Shown here piece by piece: positions 45,445-58,300 of a stretch of 64,000 nt of DNA. Each line of letters starts with the position of its first letter. Positions within the stretch are counted from its first letter, which is position 1. Source of the stretch: Closterium sp. Naga37s-1 (Eukaryota; Streptophyta; Zygnematophyceae; Desmidiales; Closteriaceae); contig CANJKZ010000774.1 in the NCBI GenBank assembly GCA_947471745.1, forward strand, positions 806,001 through 870,000, in the 5' to 3' direction. The translations under genes were made by a program, and so were the position numbers. The notes under the pieces were generated by a model. It worked only from the letters and a program-made list of their open reading frames with translations, was not told the origin of the DNA and did not search any database.

Positions 45445-45696
45445 TTGCTCCGTATAACTGCGCAAACACGGGCCGACTCTACGATTCGCACCTACGAGCC
45501 GTACTGGGCCAAGTTCCGCGCGTTCTGCAAACGAGTCAAGCTACAGTTTCTGCCATGCACAGACATGACGCTCGCGTTATACCTGGTCCATGCGATTCAA
45601 CAAAAAGCCACAGTATCAGTGATACAACTGACATGCTCGACAGTCCGCTTCGCACATCGGATGATCGGGGCCCCGTGCCCATCAACTGGGCCGTTC
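45445..45696 (+). mobile_element. Tyrosine-recombinase N-terminal part of PAT-like element
   Basis: Short open stretch resembling the core-binding (SAM-like) N-terminal domain of tyrosine recombinases. It ends at the insertion point of copia D, whose target duplication CGTTC begins at 45692. Confidence 0.75.
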
Positions 45697-45821
45697 TGAG
45701 AAACTGAACGAGAATGAATTGACTAAGGGAAAGTTGGGTACAAATGTAAACCCTAGAAAACTGTACCCCATATGTGCTACCCCACTATAGCCTACAGTAG
45801 CTATGTCATATAAATCTGACA
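45697..45821 (-). repeat. 3' LTR of copia D
   Basis: 125 bp. It is preceded on the minus strand by the polypurine tract GGGGGTG and the conserved copia 3' tail. Flank CGTTC. Confidence 0.93.
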
Positions 45822-48800
45822 CACCCCCATAGGCAAAGTGGGGGAGAACAAGGGGTCACAAGACCAGTCAAGCAAAGCAAAGCAAGCTCAGGGTGGATCA
45901 CAAAGTCACCACACATTCCGAGCACAAGTTCAAGGCCACAAGGCCAGTTCACATGCAGGATTACATATATATATAAGGCTAGACAAGCAAGAGCAGGTGT
46001 ATATTTGTATATGCAACAGTACAAACAAGGTCAAGGGGTGAGCAAGTTAGGCAAGGTAGGCACAAGACCCAGCTGAGTACAGAAGCGCTGATGATCACAA
46101 GGCGCAAGTGCCTTGGTGAAGATATCAGCAGTGTTGGCCTGAGAGGCCATGTACGCAAGCCGCAGCTGACCACGCTGCTGTAGCTCACGAGCAAGGAAGT
46201 AGCGGAGAGCAATGTGCTTCGTTCTGTGCTCCAGTCTCTGCTCTCGACACAAGGCCAGCATGGCCTTGTTGTCTACGTACAGCACTGGAGGAGAACGAGG
46301 CGGCTCTCCGAGGTCAGTCAGCAGGTAGGTGAGCCAGCGAAGCTCCTGTGCAGCCATGGCCCCGGCGTAGATCTCAGCCTCACAACTGGAGCCGAGAACA
46401 GAAGACGAGCGGGTAGCCCGCCACGAAACAGAGCCGGAACCAAGGCTGAAGGTGTAACCCTGTGACGACCGCTGCGTAGCCTGGTCGTCAGCCCAAGAAG
46501 CGTCTGCGTGCCCAGTGAGGACCACTGGACTCTGCCCTCCAAGCACAAGCCCCATGCCCGACGTACTGCACAAGTAACGCAACACCCTCTTCGCTGCAGC
46601 CATGTGCTCTGGTCTGTGTCTCCCAGGAGCAACATAGCGTGCGAGAATGCTAAGAGGGTATGCGAGGTCAGGTCGTGTGCAGGTCATCAGGTACATGAGG
46701 CAGCCAACAAGCTCTGGGTACGGGCCACTCGACTCTACGGACTCATCCGAAGGCAGAGCTGAGAGCGAGTGGCGAGTAGGCAGAGGAGTGGCCTGAGGCG
46801 AGGAGTACGTGAAGCCGAAGCGCTGAAGGACCTGCTGCACCATGTGTGACTGAGTCAGGGTAATGGTGCGGCGTGCTCTGTCCCGGGTGATCTGCAAGCC
46901 AAGGTAGCTGCGCAGTTCACCCAGGTCTGTGCACGTGTGTCTCTTCTGCAGCTCGGACTTCACGTGGGCGAGTCCAGCAGTGTCAGCTGTGGCAAAGACC
47001 AAGTCGTCGACGTACACGAGGATGTAAAACGGCGGCAAAGAAGTGTCGGTGCGCAGAAACAGCGACGCGTCGGCAGTAGAGGGAGCAAACCCAAGAGAGC
47101 CGCAAGTGTAGTCCTCAGTGTGTCGTGCCACTCACGCGGTGCCTGGCGGAGACCGTAGACTGGCCGCCGGAGGCTCCACTGGGTGCCAGGAGGAAAAGAC
47201 CCAGTGAAGCCAGGTGGGCGACGCAGCCAGATCTCCTCGTGCAGGCTGCCCTGCAAGAAAGCAGTGCTGAAGTCAAGAGAGTGCAGCTCGTAGTCGCGGT
47301 GAGCAGCTATGTGCAGCAGTACCCGAAGAGTGGTCATCTTCGGGGTGGGAGAGAAGGTCTGAAAGTAGTCAACTCCCTGCCGCTGACTGAAGCCACGAGC
47401 CACGTAACGCGCCTTGAAGACAGGCGGAGAACCCGGCGGTCGCTTCACCCTGAAAATCCACATGCCACTGACGATGTTCGCCCCAGGCGGGGGAACCTCG
47501 TCAACGTAGGTGCCTGTGGACTTCCAGGAAGCCATCTCTGTGTCCATAGCTGCCTGCCACTGAGAGGAGTAGGGACCCTCTATCGCCTCCGCGTAAGAGC
47601 GCGGAGTCCGGATGTCAAGTGCATCCGGGTCTCCCTCAGGGGTAAGCAGTACGGACACGAGATGAGGTGAAGCAGCAGCCAAACACTGGAACTCCTCCTG
47701 CCTGTCCTCAAGGACGTCCGTGCCAAGGGCACACTCACCCCCGACGGACGGAGGACAGACAGACTCAGACTCAACGACAAGACTAGCAGCGTAGTCTAGA
47801 CGACAGCGAGCAGCAAAGTCGACGAGCTCAGCAACTAGGGCAGACGCAGCAGTGGACTCAAAGGAAGGGTCAGTGACGACAGTAGCAAGGAGACGCGTGA
47901 CAGTAGGACTGGCAGCACGAAGAGAGTCCGACTCCGGGTCGGGAAGAGCAGGAAGAGAGGACTCAGGAGGAGAAGGCAAAGGGGCACACAGAGGAGCAGT
48001 GGACGGACGCAGAGACATCCGGTGCGTGCCAGGGACAGGAGGAGGACGCTGACGCGAACCACGACCACTAGTGCGAGCAAGACGGACAGGCGACGCAGGG
48101 CGAGACGCAGGCTCACGACGCTCAGCCAGACCTCCGGTAGGACCAGTGTAGGGAGAAGGAGCGGGCAGTGGGGAGGCCGGCTGTAACTGTAACTATGACG
48201 GGACAGGCTGTGGACACTCTAAGGGAGGAGGAGGACCAGTAGAAGGCGGGAGACCAAGAACCTGCTGAAGGAGCGGAACGAAGTACGGCCGAGGCCGCGC
48301 GGCGACTCCAGACACAGCAGGGACAGCACCAGTACCCCCAGCGGCAGCACCAGCGCCAGCAGCACCTCCAGCTCCAGTACCTCCAGCAGCACCAGTAGCA
48401 CCCCCAGCAGGACCGCCTCCAGGACCGACAGCAGTAGCCTCAGCGCCAACACCCTCAGCAGCTCCAGCTCCAGTCGTACCCGCAGGCCCAGCAGCTCCAG
48501 TACTCCCAGTACGAGCACCTCCGGGACCCGCGGCACCAGCACCCTCAGCAGCCGAAGAACCTCCAGCTCCAGCAGCACGCCTCCAGTGCCGGGCAAACCA
48601 CTCTCGCAGCTCCTGTGGAGAGAGTGGCTCCCGCCGAGACGAAGCACCCGGAGAACCTCCAGGCTCAGCACCGCCAGACGCCACACGAGCAGGCCCAGCT
48701 CCCTCAGGCTCCGCACCCCCAGGCTCAGCACCTCCAGGCGTAGCACCCCCAGGCTCAGCACCCCCAGGCTCAGCACCCCCAGGCTCAGCACCCCCAGGCT

Positions 48801-51800
48801 CAGCACCCCCAGGCTCAGCACCCCCAGGAGTAGCACCCTCAGGCTCAGCACCCCCAGGCGTAGCACCCACACGCTCAGCACCCCCAGAGTCAGCACCCCC
48901 AGGCTCAGCACCCTCACCAGCACCAGAGTCACCAGTAACCTCGACAGGCTCGACGGCGTCTACCTGGGACACACCTGAAGGGGCAGGACCCTGAGGGGGG
49001 AGGGGGTCTACCGGGGGGGGGCCTGGCACAAGGAAGAGCGGTGGCGGGGGGAGGGACGGAGTGCGGTAGGGGAAGAGGCGGTAGTAGGGGACCGACTCGT
49101 CAAACGTGACGTCCTGGGAGGACAGAACACGGCGAGAGGTGGGGTGGTAGAACTGCCACCCTGGCGCGTCAGGGGGGAAGCCAAGGAAGACGCAAGGAGC
49201 AGCACGAGGGGACAGCTTGTCCGCAGACAAGTCGCGGACAAACGCCCGAGATCCCCAGACACGGAACGCAGACGCATCGCCAACCTTCCCCGTCCACAGC
49301 AAAGCTGGGGAGGTCTCCGGCATGGAGACCCTGGGGTGAAGGTTGATCTGATGCGCCGCGTACCGAACCGCAAACGGCCACAGAAAATGGGGGGCAGCCG
49401 CATGCATCATGGACGTACGGGCGACGTCCATGACCATGCCAATGCGGCGCTCAGCAATCCCATTTTGCTGTGGAGAGTCCGGAAGCGTGAAGGTCTGGCG
49501 GATGCCTCGTGCACGACAGTAGGCTCGCAGAAGGCCAGAGGAGAACTCTCCACCTCTGTCGGAGTGCAGACGCAGAACAGGAAAGTCCGAGCCGAAGCTC
49601 TGCCTGAGCTGGAGACGAGCTGCGCGGATCCAGTCGATCAACACCTCAGTGACATCACCCTTGCTGCGCAAGGGGAAGACTGTGGTGTAACGCGGGTAGT
49701 CGTCAACCACCAGCAGGAAGTAGCGCTCGTGACCCTGTCCACGGACGCGGGCCGGGCCCCACACGTCCATGTGAAGCGTATGCAGCGGGGCCTCTGTCGA
49801 AGGAAACTGGGAGGAGTGAGGGGCAGCCCGCTGCCGCCCCTCGACACAAGGGACGAAGGTAGGGCCGGGCCCCGGAGGAAGGGGAGGGAGGGACCGGGGA
49901 AGACGAGAGACAAGGACACGGGAGGCCATGCCTCGGAGACGAAGCAGGGAGGGGTGACCAAGGCGGTGGTGCCAGAGGAGAGTCTCGTGCGACAGGAGGC
50001 GACACGAACAGGGGGCAGACTCAGGACCAGACCTGGACGCTGCAGCAAACACCTGACCCGACGCAGCTACCTGACCAGACGCAGTGACTGGAGGAGACGC
50101 AGTGGTCAGTGTGTACAGGCTCGACCCCGGCCGACGTGTAAACGTGGCCAGGTGTCGGCCTGTCCGAGCGTCCGTGCAGTGGGTCACCCGCTGACTCGCA
50201 GGAGTGAACTGGTGAACCCCCGCATCCTGTAGGTCAGCACCACTCACCAAGTTCGTAGAGAACGAGGGGAGGTAAAGACCAGACAGGGTGCCAGAGGGGG
50301 CCGCCGGACACGGGAGGACAGTGGAGAAGTGAGCAAGGACAGGACCCCCAGAGGGGTCTGCCAGAGAGACTGCAACTGGCCGGCTAGGCGGCGTGAGTGT
50401 GGTGCGGTCTCGAAAGAAGGAGCGAGAAGCCCCCGAGTCAAGGGTGAAGGTGTGGGAGGCCGAAGCCGACGCAGTACCTGAGAGAGCAGACTCACCAGCA
50501 CCTGAGGGAGCAGACACACGAGCACCGCAGCCTCGCTAGCACCTAGAGCAGCAGCCTCACCAGTACCTAGAGCAGCAGTCTCAATGCCCGGGTCGGGCGG
50601 AAAACACCGGTAACAGTCACCCTCATCACTAATAGTCACAGCATACATGGCAGCAAGAATAGCATCAAATTCAAAGACAGCTACACCCGCCCTAGACAGC
50701 TCGCCCCAGCGGGGGGATCTCAGTGGCCTCAGGGAACTGGTGACACCAAGCGTCCGTCAGGCGGCCAAAGCAGCGCTGGGTGGAGTGCGCACCCCCGCAC
50801 TGCTCACCCGCGCGGTCGCCGGTGCGTAGGACGTAGGTGCACGGACCAGTACCCCCACCCCGCTGGCGTGCAGCGTACCACTCACGGAGCTGCTGAGGGG
50901 GGGGGGATGTCACGAGTGCGCTGCTGCCGCTGCTGCTGCTGCTGCTGGCGCTGACCACCACCGGAGCCGACCCTCTGCGCAGCGCCACCCCGACCAGCTC
51001 CACCTCCTCTGCCGCCGCCTCCTCCACCGCCGCCACCTCCGCCACCTCCGCTCCCACCGCCACCGCCGCCGCCGCCTCCGCCTCCACTGCCGCCACCGAC
51101 ACCTCCACCCCCGCCACCACTCCCACCACCACCCCCACCCCCTCCACTGCCGACACCGCCACCTCCACCACCCCCGCCAGCCCCTCCAGCACCCTTGCCC
51201 CCCTTGCCCTTGCCGGTGCGGCGTCTCCCGCTCGGGGCAGACGCAGCGCCGACCGACTCGAAACCAACGAGGTCGGCCGCAGCAGCAGAGGCAACAGAGG
51301 GCAAAAGGGGGGAGGGGGAACACCCCTCAAAGACGGGGGTGCGAGGGTCACCACGAGAGGCTCCTACAGCGACTATGCTCTTCTCTGCTGCTAGGAGGGC
51401 CTTCTCGAGGAGGTCAACGGTGAGAGTGGTGGGGCAAACTGAGAGGAAGTGGTCCCTGACTACGCGAAGGGAGTCAGGGAGCCGGGTGACTATGTAGTAG
51501 AGAGTGATGTACATGGGGGGGGGATTCTTGGCGCAGAACTCAGCAGGAAGCGCAGCGCGGTAGCGAGTGTCACTAGTGCGGAGGTGCGTAATGAGGTCAG
51601 CGACTGTGGGAAAGGCAGCAAGGTCAGGGAAGAGGTACGGTAGCATGAGGCGGCTCAGTGCAGCAGTGGCAGGGGAGGAGTAGCGCGCAACTACAGCGTC
51701 GTACAAGGTGTGAGCACTCTTGTACTGGCTAAAGTGCGCACGCTCAGAGGTAGGCAGGTGGCGACGCACAGCAAGACGTGCAGCAGCATCGCGTGTGGCC

Positions 51801-52954
51801 CACTGTGAGCGAACAGTGGCGTCGGCATCAGCAGCAGGGGCAGGAGAGGCACCAGAGGTGAGGTCAAAGAGGGAGAGACCGTCTGCCCTATCGCACTGTA
51901 GGAAAAGCTGCAGGTCATCTACCCAGACGTCAAAGTCAATGGCCCGACCCTCAGCGTCAAAAGCGAGGACACTAGGGGTAGCCATGACAGCAGTAGACTA
52001 GCAGCGCGAACAGTAGGGTAAGGGCAGTGCAGTGACAGAGGCGCTGCTCTTACCGGACAGGGCGGCTCGAGCGGCTCGGCGGGTCGGCAACTCGGCGGCT
52101 CGGGCGGCTCGGGCGGCTCGGCGGTACGGCGGCTCGGCAGCAACTGCGACTCGGCGACTCGGCGGCTCGGGCGGCTCGGGCGGCTCGGCGGTACGGCGGC
52201 TCGGCAGCAACTGCAGCTCGGCGGCTCGGCGACCCGGCGGCTCGGGCGGCTCAGGTGGCGCGGCGGCTCGGGCGGCTCTGGTGGATCGGGCGGCTCGGCA
52301 GTAGCTCGGCGGCGCCGGCGGCTCGGTGGTGACGGCGGGGCCGCGTGGGGACGGCGGCGGGGCCGGGTGGAGCGGCGGCGGGGCTAGGTGGAGCGGCGTC
52401 GGGGCCGGGTGGAGCGGCGTCGGGGCCGGGTGGAGCGGCGTCGGGGCCAGTAGAGGCGGCGCCGGGGCCGGGAAGCGCAGCTCCGGGGCCGGGAAGGGCA
52501 GCTCCGGGGCCGCAGGGGTAGGCGACGGGGCCAGCAGAGGCGGCGCCGAGGCAGGGAAGGGCGGCGCCGGGGCCGCAGGGGTAGGCGACGGGGCCGCGAG
52601 GACGGCTAGGAGGGGGGGGTCGCGAGGGCGGCTTGAAGAGGCCGCGAGGGCGGCTAGAAAGGGCCGCGAGGGCGGCGTGAAAGGGCCGCGAGGCGGCGCG
52701 ACACGAAGGAGCCGCGAGGGCGGCGGATCGGGGCCACGAGGGCGGCGCGACGCGGCCGCTAGGGCGGCGCGACGTGCAGGGGCCGCGAGGGCGACGCGAC
52801 GGGGCCGCAGGCGCGACGCGACGGGGCCGCTAAGGCGGCGCGACAGGGTCGAGAGAGGGGAGCGCGACTCGGGCAGTGTAGAGCGCGCTCCGTGCAGGAA
52901 AAAAAGGTGGTGGGCCCTAGGAACAGTTCCCACAGGGGAACCTGCTCGATACCA

Positions 52955-53079
52955 TGAGAAACTGAACGAGAATGAATTGACTAAGGGAAAGTTGGGTACA
53001 AATGTAAACCCTAGAAAACTGTACCCCATATGTGCTACCCCACTATAGCCTACAGTAGCTATGTCATATAAATATGACA
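52955..53079 (-). repeat. 5' LTR of copia D
   Basis: 125 bp, one base different from 45697-45821. The primer-binding site (TGGTATCGAGCAGG) is at its left and the flank CGTTC at its right. Confidence 0.93.
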
Positions 53080-53706
53080 CGTTCACATCCCAAGTGCGGG
53101 AATTCGCCAAGCGACATTGCCCGCGCCCCCGACGACTCAAAGAGCCCATCTCTTTGCACTAAGTCCACGAAATGGCGTCGGAATACCTGGAGTCAAACAA
53201 CCCCGGCGAGTTCCAGAAGGGACTCATCCCAATCCTAATGTACGCCGGCCTTCTACGCTACTCGGACCTCGTCGAAATTAAGTGGCACGACATCCAGTTC
53301 GAGGAAGACGCCATGTGGCTCTTTATTCCCCGCTCAAAGACTGACCAGGCAGGAGAAGGTGCATGTGTTCCAGTAGCAGCAAGCTCAGGTCCCTTCTGCT
53401 CCGTACGGTGCACCAAGCGCTTCATCCAATTGGCGGGATACAACCATGCACAAAGCGGCCTGCTCATACGAGTTTTCGGTCAAGACACCACGAGTTTCGG
53501 CACTGCCGCCACTTCACCATCCTACACAACAATCCGCAACTGGTGCAAGGAGGCATTCCAAAAGATCGGCTTAGGTCTCGAGCATCTCGGCACCCACTCC
53601 TTTTGCAAAGGCGCAGCCACTGCCGCCGCCAACTCAGGAGTACCAGATCGCTTTTTGAAACAGTTGGGACGGTGGCGCAGCGATACTGCCAAGGAGATGT
53701 ACATCA
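53080..53706 (+). mobile_element. Tyrosine-recombinase catalytic part of PAT-like element
   Basis: Segment between copia D and copia C with the catalytic signature of tyrosine recombinases, including the H-x-x-(C/R) box (HSFCKGAATAA) and the following LGRWRSDT box. It is bounded by target duplications of D (CGTTC, 53080-53084) and C (CATCA, 53702-53706). Confidence 0.85.
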
Positions 53707-53843
53707 TGTGAGAATAATTGACGAAAGAATGGAGAAAGGATGATTGCACTAGCAAGCAGTTGGATACATATAACAAACCCTAACAGGGTTGTACTCACTA
53801 CAGAGTACCCCACTGCAGACTAGAGAAACATAATGTTCTGACA
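53707..53843 (-). repeat. 3' LTR of element C
   Basis: 137 bp, TG...CA on the minus strand, with polypurine GGGGGTG next to it. It shares only the core GCAGTGGGGTA and AGGGTTTG boxes with other copia LTRs here. Confidence 0.9.
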
Positions 53844-54375
53844 CACCCCCATAGTCAAAGTGGGGTATGATCAGCACAACAAGCAAAGCAAAGCAAGCTC
53901 AGGGTGGATCACAATGTCACCACACATTCTGAGCACAAGTACAAGAAGTAACAGTTTAAAGTTCACAATAAATAAGTAAAGCTAGAGGCTATCACAGAGG
54001 GCAAGTGAGGAGGAGGAGGCTGGACTAATAGGAGAGGAGAGAGGAGGCAACGGCGGAAGCTGCAGACACACGGGCAACAGGAGCGGCGCGCACTGTGGCT
54101 ACCGGAGGCGCACCTCTGGACTACAGGAGTAACTGGCTCCGCGGCTAAGACGAGCGGCAGGAGCAACGGACCCACGGGCGACTGGCGCAGCGGCATCACT
54201 GGGCTACCGGAAGCGCACCTCCGGACTACTGGCACTGCTGGCAACACGACGGCTACCTCCACCCAACCTCCCTCTACTGCCGCACCCCCCATTCACACAC
54301 CCCCTGCTGCACCCCTAGGTTCACTCACACTCCACCCCCTAGCACCACTCCGTCGACTCACACACACCCACCCCC
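53844..54375 (-). other. 3' interior of element C
   Basis: 532 bp holding the shared copia 3' tail (53845-53945) and a GC-rich segment with a ~105-bp direct duplication (CGCACCTC(C/T)GGACTAC at ~54108 and ~54213). It ends at the target duplication of element E. No protein is supported. Confidence 0.6.
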
Positions 54376-54504
54376 TGTCAAACTCATACACTATAGTCTG
54401 TGTAGGCTGTAGTGGGGTAGCTTATATGGGGTACAACACTTTAGGGTTTGGTACTTGTACTTCTCATGCTGCTCAGTTCAATCATTCCTCGTTTCATTTT
54501 CACA
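54376..54504 (+). repeat. 5' LTR of copia E
   Basis: 129 bp, TGTCAAACTC...TTTCACA. Two differences from the 3' LTR. Confidence 0.95.
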
Positions 54505-55390
54505 TGGTTTCAGAGCAGGTTCCCTAGTGGGAACGCTCTCTAGGGCCCACCTCGATATTTTTTTCCTGCCCGGAGCGCGCTTCGCCCCTGCCCGAGTCGC
54601 GCCCCGAGTGCCCTCCCTACCGTCGCGCCGCCCTTAGCGGCCCCTTGAGCCGCCCTTACGGCCCCGCGCGCCACCCTTACGGCCCCTCGTGCCGCCCGTC
54701 GACCCCGCGCGCCGCCCTTGCGGCCCCTCGCGCGCCTCTCGTCGGCCCCGCACGCCGCCCTTGCGGCCCCTCACGCCTCTCGTCGGCCCCGCGCGCCGCC
54801 CTTGCGGCCCCTCGCGCCGCTCCTCGGCCCCGCCGCCGCCCTTGCGGCCCCTCGCGCCGCCCTTAGCGGCCCCTTACGGCCCCTCACGCGGCCCCTTACG
54901 CCCCCCCCCCTTTTGCGGCCCGCCGTCGCCCACTACAGCAGCGGCCGCCGCCTTCCCTGGAGCAGCGGCCGCCGCCGTCGTCCCTTCAGCAGCGGCCGCC
55001 GCAGTCTCTGCAGCAGCAGTCGCCGCCGTCGTCCCTGCAGCAGCAGCTGCCACTGTCCCTGCAGCAACCGAGCCGCCGCTCCCGCCGACCCGCCCGAGCC
55101 GCCCGAACCGCCGAGCCGCCCGAGCCGCCCGAGCCGCCCGAGCCGCCCGAGCCGCCGAGCCGCCCGAGCCGCCCGAGCCGCCGAGTCGCCGAGCCGCCGA
55201 GCTGCTGTTGCTGCCGTGCCGCCGAGCCGCCGAGTCGTCCGAGCCGCCCTGTCCGCTACACCCGGTCACTGCCGTCGCGGCCCTGTTCCTGCCGGCGAGC
55301 CTTGGTCCTTCTCGCCTGCCCGGTAAGAGCAGCACCTCTACCACTGCACTGCCCTTAGCCTACTGCTCGCGCTGCTAGTCTACTGCTGTC

Positions 55391-58300
55391 ATGGCTACCC
55401 CCAGTGTCCTCGCTTTTGACGCTGAGGGTCGGGCCATTGACTTTGACGTCTGGGTAGATGACCTGCAGCTTTTCCTACAGTGCGATAGGGCAGACGGTCT
55501 CTCCCTCTTTGACCTCACTTCTGGTGCCTCTCCTGCCCCTGCTGCTGATGCTGACGCCACTGTTCGCTCACAGTGGGCCACACGCGATGCTGCTGCACGT
55601 CTTGCTGTGCGTCGCCACTTGCCTACCTCTGAGCGTGCACACTTTAGCCAGTACAAGAGTGCTAGGACCTTGTACGACGCTGTAGTTGCACGCTACTCTT
55701 CCCCTGCCACTGCTGCACTTAGCCGCCTCATCCTGCCGTACCTCTTCCCTGACCTCGCAGCTTTTCCCACAGTCGCTGACCTCATTACGCACCTTCGCAC
55801 TAGTGACATTCGCTACCGCGCTGCCCTTCCCGCTGAGTTCTGCGCCAAGAACCCCCCCCCTATGTACATCACCCTCTACTACATAGTCACCCGGCTCCCT
55901 GACACCCTTCGCCCGGTCAGGGACCACTTTCTCTCTGTTTGCCCCACCACCCTCACCGTTGATCTCCTCGAGGAGCGCCTCCTAGCGGCAGAGAAGAGCA
56001 TAGTCACTGTAGGAGCCCCTCGTGCCCCTGTCTTTGAGGGGTGCTCCCCCTCTCCCCTCTTGCCCTCTGTTGCCTCTGCTGCTGCGGCCGACCTCGTTGG
56101 TCTTGAGTCGGTCGGTGCGGCGTCTTCCCCTAGCGGGAGACGCCGCACTGGCAAGGGCAAGGGGGGCAAGGGAGCTGGAGGAGCTAGCGGCTGTGGAGGC
56201 GGTGGAGGGGGTGGGGGTGGCGGTGGGGGTGGTGGTGGGGGTGGGGGCGTCAGTGGCGGCAGTGGAGGCGGCGGCGGCGGTGGCGGTGGGAGCGGAGGTG
56301 GCGGAGGTGGCGGCGGTGGAGGAGGTAGCGGCGGAGGAGGTGGAGCTGGTCGGGGTGGCGCTGCGCAGAGGGTCGGCTCCGGTGGTGGTCCGCGCCAGCA
56401 GCAGCAGCAGCAGCAGCGCACCCGTGAGATCCCTCCCCCTCAGCAGCTTCGTGAGTGGTACGCTGCACGTCAGCGAGGTGGGGGTGCTGGTCCGTGTACC
56501 TACGTCCTGCGCACCGGCGACCGCGCGGGTGAGCCGTGCGGGGGTTCGCACTCCACCCAGCGCTGCTTTGGCCGCCTGACGGACGCTTGGCGTCACCAGT
56601 TCCCTAAGGCCACTGAGATCCCTCGCTGGGGCGAGCTGTCTAGGGCGGGGGTTCCTATCTTTGATCTTGATTATGATGCTATTCTTGCTGCCATGTATGC
56701 TGTGACTATTAGTGATGAGGGTGACTGTTACCGGTGTTTTCCGCCCGACCCGGGCATTGGTACTGCTGCTCTAGGTACTGGTGAGGCTGCTGCTCTAGGT
56801 ACTGGTGAGGCTGCTGCTCTAGGTGCCAGTGAGTCTGCTTCCTCAGGTGCTGGTGAGTCTGCTCTCTCAGGTACTGCGTCGGCTACGGCCTCCCACACCT
56901 TTACCCTTGACTCAGGGGCTTCCCGCTCCTTCTTTCGAGACCGCACCACACTCACGCCGCTCAGTCGGCCTGTTGCAGTCTCTCTGGCAGACCCCTCTGG
57001 GGGTCCTGTCCTTGCACACTTCTCCACTGCCCTCCCGTGTCCGGCGGCCCCCTCTGGCACCCTGTCTGGTCTTTACCTCCCCTCGTTCTCTACGAACTTG
57101 GTGAGTGGTGCTGACCTACAGGATGCGGGGGTTCACCAGTTCACTCCTGCGAGCCAGCGAGTGACCCACTGCACGGACGATCGGACGGGCCGACACTTGG
57201 CCACGTTTACACGTCGGCCGGGGTCGAGCCTGTACACACTGACCACTGAGTCTCCTCCAGTCACTGCGTCTGGTCAGGTAGCTGCGTCGGGTCAGGTGTT
57301 TGCTGCAGCGTCCAGGTCTGGTCCTGAGTCTGCCCCTTGCTCGTGTCGCCTCCTGTCTCACGAGACTCTCCTCTGGCACCACCGCCTTGGTCACCCCTCC
57401 CTGCCTCGTCTCCGAGGCATGGCCTCTCGTGTCCTTGTCTCTGGTCTTCCCCGGTCCCTCCCTCCCCTTCCTCCGGGGCCTGCCCCTACCTGCGTCCCCT
57501 GTGTCGAGGGGCGGCAGCGTGCTGCCCCTCACTCCTCCCAGTTTCCTCCGACAGAGGCCCCGCTGCAGATGCTTCACATGGACGTGTGGGGCCCAGCCCG
57601 CGTCCGTGGACAGGGTCACGAGCGCTACTTCCTGCTGGTGGTTGACGACTACTCGCGTTACACCACAGTCTTCCCCTTGCGCAGCAAGGGTGATGTCACT
57701 AAGGTGTTGATCGACTGGATCCGCGCAGCTCGTCTCCAGCTCAGGAAGAGTTTCGGCTCGGACTTTCCTGTTCTGCGTCTGCACTCTGACAGAGGCGGGG
57801 AGTTCTCCTCTGGACTTCTGCGAGCCTACTGTCGTGCACGAGGCATCCGCCAGACCTTCACGCTTCCGGACTCTCCACAGCAAAATGGGATTGCTGAGCG
57901 CCGCATTGGCATGGTCATGGACGTCGCCCGTACGTCCATGATGCATGCGGCTGCCCCCCATTTTCTGTGGCCGTTTGCGGTTCGGTACGCGGCGCATCAG
58001 ATCAACCTTCAGCCCAGGGTCTCCAGGCCGGAGGCCTCCCCAGCTTTGCTGTGGACGGGGAAGGTTGGCGATGCGTCTGCGTTCCGTGTCTGGGGATCTC
58101 GGGCGTTTGTCCGCGACTTGTCTGCGGACAAGCTGTCCCCTCGTGCTGCTCCCTGCGTCTTCCTTGGCTTCCCCCCTGACGCGCCAGGGTGGCAGTTCTA
58201 CCACCCCACCTCTCGCCGTGTTCTGTCCTCCCAGGACGTCACGTTTGACGAGTCGGTGCCCTACTACCGCCTCTTCCCCTACCGCACTCCGTCCCTCCCC

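Larger units (their letters stand above)
45697..53079 (-). mobile_element. Ty1/copia element D
   Basis: 7.4-kb minus-strand copia with 125-bp LTRs (45697-45821 and 52955-53079) differing at one position, and a 5-bp target duplication CGTTC (45692-45696, 53080-53084). Parts from the 5' end: primer-binding site, GC-rich leader (about 51990-52950), gag (~50880-51985), protease and integrase (~48900-50517), linker, then reverse transcriptase and RNase H (~46031-48018). All are highly similar to element E. It is broken, with about four breaks. One LTR difference suggests a recent insertion. Confidence 0.95.

Noticed and set aside
57116-58204. 362-codon minus-strand frame, and its counterpart at 49144-50232
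   Set aside because: Antisense of the copia integrase. It recurs wherever the integrase recurs and has no independent similarity.
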